DNA of 57,730 bases from contig JAGQTU010000020.1 in the NCBI GenBank assembly GCA_020438865.1, forward strand, positions 1 through 57,730. Direction: 5' to 3'. Below the pieces are notes generated by a model. It was not told the origin of the DNA and made no database searches. It was given only the letters and a program-made list of their open reading frames with translations. Of the stretch, positions 25,944 to 33,237 are shown one piece after another. The number at the start of each line of letters is the position of its first letter. Positions within the stretch are counted from its first letter, which is position 1. A program made the position numbers and the translations under genes. This stretch comes from Mycobacterium sp. Lineage in GTDB: Bacteria > Actinomycetota > Actinomycetes > Mycobacteriales > Mycobacteriaceae.

Positions 25944-26029
25944 AGCGTGGCTCCCTTCCTTATCGGTTGTGTTTCTTCGTAACGGTGGAAACGCGATTTA
26001 TGTGGTTGTCCTGGAACGCGGTCGGCTGA

Positions 26030-26938
26030 TCAGAGATCGGCCAGTCCGTCCAGGTCTGCGGGTGCCTTGATGGCGTGCGTCGCGACGCCCCGAAGTTCAC
26101 GTTTGGCGATCCCGGTCAAGGCGCCCGCGGGCGGGAACTCGATGATCGCCGTGGTGTTGAGCTGACGCATGGTCTCGGTGCACAGGTCCCAGCGCACCGG
26201 ACGGGTCAGCTGCGCGACGAGCTTGGTCATCGCGTCTTGGCCCGAGGTCACCGGCTGACCGTCGGAGTTGGACAGCAGCGTGGTGGTGGGCTCGGCCGTT
26301 TCGACGGCGGCCGCCGCGGCGGCGTAGCCGTCCAGCGCCGAGGCCATGTAGCCGGTGTGGAAAGCGCCGGCGGTGGCCAGCGGACGCACCCGGGCCTTCT
26401 CCGGCGGATCCTCGGCCAGCTTCTCCAGCGCCGCGACGGCACCGGCGGCGACGATCTGACCGGCGGCGTTGCGGTTGGCCGGAACGAGGTCGAGCGCCTC
26501 CAGGCGGGCCAGCACGTCGGCCTCGTCGCCACCGAGCACCGCGGACATGCCGGTGGGCTCGACCGCGCAGGCCTTGGCCATCTCGGCGCCGCGGACTGCG
26601 GCGAGCCGGACCGCGTCATCGGGGGAGATGACGCCGGCGATGGCATAGGCGGCGATCTCGCCGACCGAATGGCCGGCCACGACGGTCTGCTTACCGGCCA
26701 GCAGGCCGCTGTTGGTCAGCTCGGCGTTGGCCAGCAGCGTCGCGGCCACCACCAGCGGCTGGGTGACGGCGGTATCGGTGATCTCGTCCGCGGTCGCGGC
26801 GGTGCCCAGGCGGGCCAGATCGAGCCCGCTGATATCGGACCACCGGGCGATCTGATCGGCCGCGCCGGGGAGCTCGAGCCATTCGGCGAGCATGCCGGGA
26901 GTCTGTGATCCCTGGCCGGGGGCGAGCAACGCAATCAC
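26030..26938 (-). CDS. fabD: malonyl-CoA:AcpM transacylase FabD
   Basis: A 302-aa acyltransferase. The nucleophile elbow is GHSVG (Ser91) and the catalytic histidine is His194 in AFHTGYM; an early GQGSQ motif forms the oxyanion region. It loads malonate from CoA onto AcpM. The start is GTG 26938. The likely promoter is TAATCT on the minus strand at 26987-26982, giving a leader of about 35 nt. It is the first gene of fabD-acpM-kasA-kasB-accD6, with an 86-bp gap before acpM. Confidence 0.95.
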   Translation of the reverse strand: MIALLAPGQGSQTPGMLAEWLELPGAADQIARWSDISGLDLARLGTAATADEITDTAVTQPLVVAATLLANAELTNSGLLAGKQTVVAGHSVGEIAAYAIAGVISPDDAVRLAAVRGAEMAKACAVEPTGMSAVLGGDEADVLARLEALDLVPANRNAAGQIVAAGAVAALEKLAEDPPEKARVRPLATAGAFHTGYMASALDGYAAAAAAVETAEPTTTLLSNSDGQPVTSGQDAMTKLVAQLTRPVRWDLCTETMRQLNTTAIIEFPPAGALTGIAKRELRGVATHAIKAPADLDGLADL

Positions 26939-26943
26939 ATGTT

Positions 26944-26984
26944 TAAGAGAACACTGTGAAACCGGTTTTTCGCGGTGTAAGAGA
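26944..26984. promoter_or_regulatory. fabD leader region with palindrome and direct repeats
   Basis: AAACCGGTTT at 26959-26968 is a perfect 10-bp palindrome in the predicted fabD 5' leader. TAAGAGA occurs twice, at 26944-26950 and 26978-26984, flanking it. The stretch is AT-rich compared with its surroundings. It may hold a second regulator site for the mycolate operon; function is not established. Confidence 0.35.
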
Positions 26985-27001
26985 TTATGAACCTGATCTT
27001 A

Positions 27002-27025
27002 GCTTTTTGTGGAAACCCCACAAAT
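27002..27025. promoter_or_regulatory. candidate MabR operator upstream of fabD
   Basis: An inverted repeat TTTGTGG-AAACC-CCACAAA (27006-27024) begins with GCTTTT and ends with AAAT. It lies about 15-20 bp upstream of the TAATCT -10 box, so it would cover the -35 region of fabD. I recall a MabR motif built from TTTTGT/ACAAAA half-sites; the half-sites agree but the spacing here is shorter. A related sequence lies upstream of mabR. Confidence 0.55.
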
Positions 27026-27042
27026 CTGCATCGGATGCGACT

Positions 27043-28356
27043 TCATTGATATCTCGCCGCTACCTGCTTGACGGCCGAATCCGGCCCGGCGGCACCCACC
27101 AAAGGCGGAGTGAGGGAGTTGACCGCGCCGTTTGCCATGGTCTGCGGCGGGGCCGGGTACTCGAGCCGGCCGACGGTGGCCGCGACGCGCAGCACGTAGG
27201 CGTCTCGGGGCAGCGTCGGATCGCGGCCGGTGAAGTCGGTGATCCGCTTGAGCCGGTAGCGCACGGTATTTGGATGAACGAACAGTTTCCTGGCGCAGGC
27301 CTCGATGGCGCCGCCGCTGTCGAGATAGGCGTCGAGCGTCTCGGTGAGCGCGGGACCCGCATCGGCGAGCGGGCGCATGATCTCGGTGTGCAGGGCGGCG
27401 ATGGCCGAGGCGTCCCCGAGCAGGGCCCGCTCCGGCAGCAGTTCGCGCGCCAGCACCGGTCGCGGGGCGCCACTCCAGCCGACCACGGCGTTCATGCCCG
27501 ATATCGCCTCGCTGGCGCTGTGATAGGCCGCGGTGAGCATCGGCGCGGTCGGGCCAATCACCACCGGCCCGCTGGAGAACGCGGTGAGCAGGTCGTTGAA
27601 GAACTTGTCGGTGGGCGACAACGGCCCGGAGATGATGGCGATCAGCCAGGTCCCGTGCACGTCGGCCAGCGCGGGCCGGCTGTGGCGCAGGGCGATGTCC
27701 CGAAGGTCCTCGCTGGCCAGTTCCTCGCGCCCGGGCGGCGGGGTGCCGACCAGCACGGTTGCCGGGGCGGTGGTGTCCCAGTTCAGTGCTGCGGCGCGGG
27801 ACAGCAACTCGGGTCCGGTATCGCCGCGGACGACGGCGTCCACGACGCTGGACTCCATCCTGCTGTCCCAGGAGCCGCGGGCCTCGGCGGCGTCGGCATA
27901 CACCGAGGCGGCGGCGAACGCCAGGTCGCGGCTGTAGCGCAGGATGCCGACGGTGAGCGCGGTGAGCTGCTCCTCGTTGCGCGCCAGCAGCGGCACCACC
28001 TCTTCGAAGAATTCCATCGTCACCCGCACCATGTCGACGGTCTGCGCCAGCGCGATCCGGCGGGTCAGCTCCTGCGGCACCAGCTCGAAGGCCTGCGCGG
28101 TGTAGCCGACGTCGCTGGACGGGTTGCGCATCCACTCCACGAAGTTGACCACCGCTGCCTGCACCACCAGCTGGACGCTGGCGCGCTGGGAGGCCTCCAG
28201 ATCACCGAAGAACGGCAGCCGCTCCGACATGGCGTGCACCGCCTGGGTGGCCAGCCGGCCGGAGTACTGGCGGAGCCGGCGCAGCGTCGACTCGGGCACG
28301 GAGTCCAACAACTGCAGCGGCGAGCGTGGCAGCTCGAAGCTCGTGTTGTCGGGCAT
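27043..28356 (-). CDS. mabR: PucR-type transcriptional regulator of mycolic acid biosynthesis MabR
   Basis: A 437-aa regulator. The C-terminal PucR-type helix-turn-helix is visible around residues 350-400: GAIEACARKLFVHPNTVRYR and then LKRITDFTGRDPTLPRDAYV. The middle holds the GGDEF-like/CdaR-type domain common to this family. Position directly upstream of fabD matches Rv2242 (MabR), described as the regulator of the FAS-II operon that responds to long acyl-CoAs. The gap to fabD is 104 bp and holds an operator-like repeat. TAGCTT stands 6 nt before the ATG, so its mRNA may be leaderless; an AGGA is also present in that spacer. Confidence 0.9.
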   Translation of the reverse strand: MPDNTSFELPRSPLQLLDSVPESTLRRLRQYSGRLATQAVHAMSERLPFFGDLEASQRASVQLVVQAAVVNFVEWMRNPSSDVGYTAQAFELVPQELTRRIALAQTVDMVRVTMEFFEEVVPLLARNEEQLTALTVGILRYSRDLAFAAASVYADAAEARGSWDSRMESSVVDAVVRGDTGPELLSRAAALNWDTTAPATVLVGTPPPGREELASEDLRDIALRHSRPALADVHGTWLIAIISGPLSPTDKFFNDLLTAFSSGPVVIGPTAPMLTAAYHSASEAISGMNAVVGWSGAPRPVLARELLPERALLGDASAIAALHTEIMRPLADAGPALTETLDAYLDSGGAIEACARKLFVHPNTVRYRLKRITDFTGRDPTLPRDAYVLRVAATVGRLEYPAPPQTMANGAVNSLTPPLVGAAGPDSAVKQVAARYQ

Positions 28357-28360
28357 TCCT

Positions 28361-28397
28361 AAAAGCTACGCCGCTTTTCTGGATGTTCCCACCAAAT
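28361..28397. promoter_or_regulatory. mabR promoter with palindrome and candidate autoregulatory MabR site
   Basis: AAAAGC-N6-GCTTTT (28361-28378) is an inverted repeat over the predicted -10 box TAGCTT (minus strand, 28368-28363). Directly upstream, 28373-28397 shares GCTTTT, TGGA, CCCAC and AAAT in the same order and nearly the same spacing as the 27002-27025 site. This suggests MabR binds its own promoter. Inferred by comparison of the two sites. Confidence 0.45.
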
Positions 28398-28504
28398 CGC
28401 GGTGCCGAGTCGGTTCGGCGACGCCGCTCGGACCGCGACTGTGCGGTTTCATCCCCGACACGCGGCCCGGGGCGTATGCAGATGCACGCTCGCGGCGCTA
28501 GAGG

Positions 28505-28636
28505 GTCGCCTACGCGACTCGCCGCCCGATGTCGTCGCCTAAGCGACTCGCCGCCCGATGTCGTCGCCTACGCGACTCGCCGCCCGATGTCGTCGCCTAC
28601 GCGACTCGCCGCCCGATGTCGTCGCCTACGCGACTC
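28505..28636. repeat. 29-bp tandem repeat, 4.5 copies, overlapping the aceE stop codon
   Basis: Units start at 28505, 28534, 28563, 28592 and 28621 (the last is 16 bp). Each contains GTCGC-CTAC-GCGAC, a 5-bp stem with a 4-nt loop, then TCGCCGCCCGAT. Only unit 2 differs, with CTAA in the loop and the stem intact. The partial fifth copy contains the final Val-Ala-stop codons of aceE (minus strand). The array has no spacers, so it is not CRISPR. It could terminate or stabilise the aceE transcript. Confidence 0.9.
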
Positions 28637-31418
28637 CGGGGTCGCTCGTCTGCTCCGGTGCGGCCATGACGTCGTCTATCCGGTACTCCTGGGCAGCCGA
28701 GATGGCCACCGAGGGGTCGATCTCGCCGTCCCGGGCCAGCGCCTCCAGCACCGCCACCACCACCGACTCGGCGTCGGTGTTGAAGTAGCGCCGCGCCGCG
28801 GGCCGGGTGTCGGAGAAGCCGAACCCGTCGGTGCCCAGCGTCACGTAGGTGTTGGGCACCCAGGGGCGGATCTGCTCGGGAACGGCGCGCATCCAGTCGC
28901 TGACCGCGACCGCCGGGCCCGCCGTCTTGGCGAGCACCTCGGTGACGTACGGCACCGGCGCCGGACGGTCCGGGTGCCGCAGGATCTCCTTCTCCGCCGC
29001 GATGCCGTCCCGGTTGAGTTCGCCCCAACTGGTCACCGACCAGACGTCGGCGGCCACGTCCCAGCGCTCGGCCAGCAGGTCGGCGGCGCGCAGCGCCTCC
29101 GGCATCGCCACCCCGGAGGCCAGGATCTGCGCGGTGTTGGAACGCTTCTGGCTCGCGGCGCGGTAGCGGTAGATACCGCGCAGCAGGCCGGCCGGGTCGA
29201 AGTTCTCCGGCTCGGCGGGCTGGACGTAGGGCTCGTTGTAGATGGTGATGTAGAAGTAGACGTTCTCCGGGTTCTCGCCGAACATCCGGGCCAGCCCGCT
29301 CTCCACGATGTGGGCGATCTCGAAGGCGAACGCCGGGTCGTAGGCCACCACCGCGGGGTTGGTCGAGGCCAACAGCAGCGAGTGGCCGTCGGCGTGCTGC
29401 AGGCCCTCGCCGGTCAGGGTGGTGCGGCCGGCCGTCGCCCCGAGTACGAAGCCGCGGGCCATCTGGTCGGCGGCCGCCCAGAACCCGTCGCCGGTGCGCT
29501 GGAAGCCGAACATCGAATAGAAGATGTAGAGCGGGATCATCGGCTCGTTGTGGGTGGAGTAGGACGTTCCGACGGCGGTGAACGACGCCGTCGAGCCGGC
29601 CTCGTTGATGCCCTCGTGCAGGATCTGACCGACTTCGCTCTCCTTGTACGCCAGCATCAGCTCGGCATCGACCGCGGTGTAGAGCTGACCGTTGCGGTTG
29701 TAGATCTTCAGGCTCGGGAACCAGGAGTCCATCCCGAACGTGCGTGCCTCGTCGGGGATGATCGGCACGATCCGGTCGCCAATATTCTTGTCGCGCAACA
29801 GTTCCTTGAAGGTGCGCACGATCGCCATCGTGGTGGCCACCTGCTGCTGGCCGGAGCCCTTCTTCAGTGGCGCGTAGACGTCGCGCGCCGGCAGCGCTAG
29901 CACCCTCGCCTTGTTGCGGCGCTCGGGCACGAAGCCGCCCAGCGCCCGGCGCCGGTCGAGCAGGTAGCGGATCTCCGGCGCCTCCGGTCCGGGGTGGTAG
30001 TACGGCGGCAGGTAGGGGTTCTCCTCCAGTTGCTCGTCGGTGACCGGGATCCGGATGGCGTCGCGGAAATCCTTGAGGTCTTGCAGCGCGAGCTTTTTCA
30101 TCTGGTGGGTGGCGTTGCGGCCCTGGAAGTGGGCGCCCAGCGAATAGCCCTTGATGGTCTTGGCCAGGATCACCGTGGGCTGGCCCTTGTGTTCCATCGC
30201 GGCCCGGTAGGCGGCATACACCTTGCGGTAGTCGTGGCCGCCGCGCTTCAGGTTCCAGATCTCTGCGTCGGAGATCTTGGCCACCAGCGCCTTGGTGCGC
30301 GGGTCGCGGCCGAAGAAGTGGTCGCGCACGTAGGCGCCGTCGTTGGCCTTGTAGGTCTGGAAGTCGCCGTCGGGCGTGGTGTTCATCAGGTTCACCAGCG
30401 CGCCGTCCTTGTCGGCGTGCAGCAGGGCGTCCCACTCGCGGCCCCACACCACCTTGACGACGTTCCAGCCGGCGCCCCGGAAGAAGGACTCCAACTCCTG
30501 GATGATCTTGCCGTTGCCGCGGACCGGGCCGTCGAGGCGCTGCAGGTTGCAGTTGACGACGAAGGTCAGGTTGTCCAGCGCCTCGTTGGCCGCCACCTGG
30601 ATCAGGCCGCGGCTCTCCGGCTCGTCCATCTCGCCGTCGCCCAGGAACGCCCACACGTGCTGGTCGGAGGTGTCCTTGATGCCGCGATCGTGCAGGTAGT
30701 GGTTGAACCGGGCCTGGTAGATGGCGTTCATCGGGCCCAGGCCCATCGACACCGTCGGGAACTCCCAGAACTCCGGCATCAGGCGCGGGTGCGGATATGA
30801 CGGCAGCCCACCACCGGGATGGCTGTGCTCCTGGCGGAAGCCATCGAGTTGGTCGGCGGTCAGCCGGCCCTCGAGAAAGGCCCGGGCGTAGACGCCGGGG
30901 GAGGCGTGGCCCTGGATGAACACCTGGTCGCCACCGCCCGGGTGGGCCTTGCCTCGGAAGAAGTGGTTGAAGCCGACCTCGTAGAGCGACGCCGACGAGG
31001 CGTAGGTGGAGATGTGCCCGCCCACACCGACGCCGGGGCGCTGCGCGCGGTGCACCATGATCGCCGCGTTCCATCGGATCCAGCGCCGGAAGCGGCGCTC
31101 CACCTCCTCGTCGCCGGGAAACCACGGCTCGAGCTCGGTGGGAATCGTGTTGACGTAGTCGGTGGAGGTCAGGGCCGGGATCGCGACCCGCTGTTCGCCG
31201 GCGCGCTCGAGCAGGCGCAGCATCAAATACCGGGCCCGGGCCGGGCCGGACCGGGACAGCAGGTCGTCGAACGATTCGAGCCACTCGGCGGTCTCGTCGG
31301 CGTCGATGTCGGGCAGGTACGACGCGACACCCTCCCGGATCACCCGGACCCGGTCGGAATCAGCGGGGCTGGTTGAGTTTTGGGCCAGATCGTGGCGCGC
31401 GAACTCGGTGGTCAACAT
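28626..31418 (-). CDS. aceE: pyruvate dehydrogenase E1 component (homodimeric type)
   Basis: A 930-aa homodimeric-type E1. The ATG at 31418 is chosen because AAGGAGCTG lies just before it, and [15 protein letters not shown] matches mycobacterial AceE; the open frame continues upstream without coding character. The thiamine diphosphate motif starts [12 protein letters not shown] and ends with the NCN of [11 protein letters not shown]. It decarboxylates pyruvate and acetylates the E2 lipoyl domain to feed acetyl-CoA; E2 and E3 genes are not in the window. It lies upstream of mabR on the same strand, separated by the tandem array. Confidence 0.95.
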   Translation of the reverse strand: MLTTEFARHDLAQNSTSPADSDRVRVIREGVASYLPDIDADETAEWLESFDDLLSRSGPARARYLMLRLLERAGEQRVAIPALTSTDYVNTIPTELEPWFPGDEEVERRFRRWIRWNAAIMVHRAQRPGVGVGGHISTYASSASLYEVGFNHFFRGKAHPGGGDQVFIQGHASPGVYARAFLEGRLTADQLDGFRQEHSHPGGGLPSYPHPRLMPEFWEFPTVSMGLGPMNAIYQARFNHYLHDRGIKDTSDQHVWAFLGDGEMDEPESRGLIQVAANEALDNLTFVVNCNLQRLDGPVRGNGKIIQELESFFRGAGWNVVKVVWGREWDALLHADKDGALVNLMNTTPDGDFQTYKANDGAYVRDHFFGRDPRTKALVAKISDAEIWNLKRGGHDYRKVYAAYRAAMEHKGQPTVILAKTIKGYSLGAHFQGRNATHQMKKLALQDLKDFRDAIRIPVTDEQLEENPYLPPYYHPGPEAPEIRYLLDRRRALGGFVPERRNKARVLALPARDVYAPLKKGSGQQQVATTMAIVRTFKELLRDKNIGDRIVPIIPDEARTFGMDSWFPSLKIYNRNGQLYTAVDAELMLAYKESEVGQILHEGINEAGSTASFTAVGTSYSTHNEPMIPLYIFYSMFGFQRTGDGFWAAADQMARGFVLGATAGRTTLTGEGLQHADGHSLLLASTNPAVVAYDPAFAFEIAHIVESGLARMFGENPENVYFYITIYNEPYVQPAEPENFDPAGLLRGIYRYRAASQKRSNTAQILASGVAMPEALRAADLLAERWDVAADVWSVTSWGELNRDGIAAEKEILRHPDRPAPVPYVTEVLAKTAGPAVAVSDWMRAVPEQIRPWVPNTYVTLGTDGFGFSDTRPAARRYFNTDAESVVVAVLEALARDGEIDPSVAISAAQEYRIDDVMAAPEQTSDPGVA

Positions 31419-31565
31419 CAGCTCCTTAGTAGCTGGCGCAGGTTTTGCGCCATTCCCCCTATCGTGCCGCAATCGGGCCGATGGTGACGGGTAGTGCCGG
31501 AGGCGGGAACGGTGAATTTTTGCCATCCCGCCCACCAGGCGACTTTCCCGGTAACCTTCCGGGCT

Positions 31566-32135
31566 GTGCTGATCCGAAGTGCTCGCGCGTACCGTCTCGG
31601 CGGCCTGTTGGCCGGAAGTGCCGCCACGGCGCTGCTGGCCGTTGCGGGTTGTACCACCGTCACCGACGGCAAGGGGACCGTCAACGCGGCCGATGCGCCC
31701 GCCTACCGGACGTCCATGTCGGTGTCGGTGTCGGAGTCGGCGGCAAGCTCCAGCGCCCGCGAGTCCCAGCGCCAGGCGTCGCTGACCACCCAGGCCATGC
31801 ACGACACCTGTGAGACCCTGTCCACCACCAGCGCGGATGCCATCGACCTGGTGAACGCCTACGTCGACGCCTTCAACAAGGGCGGCACCAACGTCGCGGC
31901 CACCGAGGGCCCGGCGATCGACGCCCTCAACCAGAGCGCCGACGCCGTTGCCGCCAGCGTGACCGCGGCGATACCCGACGAGATGCGCGACGCGTTCGAC
32001 GCCTGGGTCGACGGCGCGCGTGCGACTGCCAAGGCGATCGCCACCAAGGCCTCACCCGGTGAGTTCAACGACGCGGTCGATGCGCTCAACAGCACAAGGT
32101 CGACCGCGCTGGAACTGTGCGACGCGACGTACTGA
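31566..32135 (+). CDS. predicted secreted lipoprotein (Rv2240-like)
   Basis: A 189-aa protein starting at GTG 31566. The N-terminal signal [18 protein letters not shown] ends in a lipobox (VAGC), so the mature protein should be lipid-anchored outside the membrane. The mature part is alpha-helical and Ala/Ser/Thr-rich, with no enzymatic motif. TAACCT lies 8 nt before the GTG, a nearly leaderless arrangement that also appears before the enoyl-CoA hydratase gene with the same TAACCTTCCGG core. It is divergent from aceE. Function unknown. Confidence 0.75.
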   Translation: MLIRSARAYRLGGLLAGSAATALLAVAGCTTVTDGKGTVNAADAPAYRTSMSVSVSESAASSSARESQRQASLTTQAMHDTCETLSTTSADAIDLVNAYVDAFNKGGTNVAATEGPAIDALNQSADAVAASVTAAIPDEMRDAFDAWVDGARATAKAIATKASPGEFNDAVDALNSTRSTALELCDATY

Positions 32136-32220
32136 GAAGCCGACCGCGCGCCCGGCAACCGAGGATGTCGTGCGACGATAGGCCAAGACAGCCGGCCCAG
32201 AGATGAAGGAGGTCCCGACG

Positions 32221-32652
32221 GTGGTCACGGCGGGTGACAGCGGGCCGAACTACGCCCAGCGGCTGGGCATCCACAAAGACCAGGTCATTCAGGAACTGGG
32301 TTGGGATGAGGACACCGACGACGAGATCCGGGCCGACGTGGAGGACGCCAGCGGGGCTGAGCTCCTCGATGAGGACGCCGACGAGGTCGTCGACGTCGTG
32401 CTGCTGTGGTGGCGCGACGATGACGGCGATCTGGTGGACCGGCTGATGGATGCGATCACCCCGCTGGCCGACGACGGCATCATCTGGGTGCTGACGCCCA
32501 AGACCGGTAAACCGGGCCACGTGCTGCCCGCCGAGATCGCCGAGTCCGCGCCTACCGCCGGGTTGATGCAGACCTCGTCGGCCAACCTGGGCGATTGGAG
32601 CGCGAGTCGGCTCGTTCAACCGAAATCCAAAGCAGCCGGGCGACATTCGTGA
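32221..32652 (+). CDS. DUF3052 family protein (Rv2239-like)
   Basis: A 143-aa acidic protein. The GTG at 32221 is chosen because AAGGAGG lies 8 nt before it; an in-frame ATG at 32203 is itself part of that ribosome binding region. Conserved segments are NYAQRLGIHKDQVIQELGWD and VLLWWRDDDGDLVDRLMDAI. The fold is unknown; from recall, the family is found next to ahpE across mycobacteria. Its TGA overlaps the GTG of ahpE (GTGA), so the two are translationally coupled. Confidence 0.85.
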   Translation: MVTAGDSGPNYAQRLGIHKDQVIQELGWDEDTDDEIRADVEDASGAELLDEDADEVVDVVLLWWRDDDGDLVDRLMDAITPLADDGIIWVLTPKTGKPGHVLPAEIAESAPTAGLMQTSSANLGDWSASRLVQPKSKAAGRHS

Positions 32653-33113
32653 CCCTGACCGTCGGCGTCGAGGCGCCGGACTTCACCCTGAAGGACCAGA
32701 ACGGCCGGCCGGTGACGCTCAGTGACTACCGCGGCAGGACGAACGTGCTGCTGGTGTTCTTTCCGCTGGCGTTCACCGGCATCTGTCAGGGCGAACTGGA
32801 CGAGATCCGCGATCACCTGCCTGATTACGAGAACGACGACACCGTGACGATGGCGATCTCGGTCGGCCCGCCGCCCACGCACAAGATCTGGGCCACCGAG
32901 AGCGGCTTCACCTTCCCGGTGCTGTCGGACTTCTGGCCGCACGGCGCCGTCGCCCAGGCCTACGGCGTGTTCAACGACGCCGCCGGCTTTCCCAACCGGG
33001 GCACGTTCGTCGTCGACCGCGCGGGTGTGATCCGCTTCGCCGAGATGAACGAGCCCGGTGAAGCCCGCAACCAGACGTTGTGGACCGAGGCGCTGGCGGC
33101 CCTGAAGGCCTGA
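32649..33113 (+). CDS. ahpE: one-cysteine peroxiredoxin AhpE
   Basis: A 154-aa peroxiredoxin. The peroxidatic cysteine is Cys46 in AFTGICQGELDEI; no resolving cysteine is visible, as expected for the 1-Cys AhpE type. Further signatures are ISVGPPPTHKIWATESGFTF and FPVLSDFWPHGAV. It reduces peroxides and peroxynitrite; mycothiol/mycoredoxin-1 is the known electron donor in M. tuberculosis. The GTG start overlaps the DUF3052 stop. A hairpin follows 17 bp after its stop. Confidence 0.93.
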   Translation: MTLTVGVEAPDFTLKDQNGRPVTLSDYRGRTNVLLVFFPLAFTGICQGELDEIRDHLPDYENDDTVTMAISVGPPPTHKIWATESGFTFPVLSDFWPHGAVAQAYGVFNDAAGFPNRGTFVVDRAGVIRFAEMNEPGEARNQTLWTEALAALKA

Positions 33114-33129
33114 CCGGGATTTCTCCGCA

Positions 33130-33150
33130 CCGGGCACCGCCCGGTAATCT
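33130..33150 (+). promoter_or_regulatory. hairpin after ahpE and -10 box for tRNA-Val
   Basis: CCGGGC-ACC-GCCCGG (33130-33144) is a perfect 6-bp stem and may end the ahpE transcript, though no T-run follows. TAATCT at 33145-33150 lies 10 nt before the tRNA and fits a -10 element for it. The hairpin therefore occupies the spacer of the tRNA promoter. Confidence 0.45.
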
Positions 33151-33160
33151 GCCCGGGCAC

Positions 33161-33232
33161 GGGCGCGTAGCTCAGTGGTAGAGCTCTGGTTTTACACACC
33201 AGCGGTCGGCGGTTCGATACCGTCCGCGCCCA
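33161..33232 (+). tRNA. tRNA-Val (anticodon UAC)
   Basis: A 72-nt cloverleaf: acceptor GGGCGCG pairs with CGCGCCC, D-arm TAGCTCAGTGGTAGAGC, anticodon stem CTGGT/ACCAG with loop TTTACAC (anticodon TAC), and T-arm with GGTTCGATACC. The 3' CCA is not encoded. Its end lies 6 bp from the convergent EAL gene stop. Confidence 0.95.
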
Positions 33233-33237
33233 CTCGC

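Noticed and set aside
28505-28636. CRISPR array
   Set aside because: Units are directly adjacent with no unique spacers, and there are no cas genes in the window.
28597-31284. 895-codon minus-strand frame overlapping aceE in another frame
   Set aside because: The aceE frame has thiamine diphosphate motifs and a good ribosome binding site. The alternative is Arg/Pro/Gly-rich shadow sequence that runs into the tandem array.
33130-33232. Integrated element at tRNA-Val
   Set aside because: No integrase gene and no repeated tRNA 3' segment was found nearby. The EAL gene beside it has normal composition.
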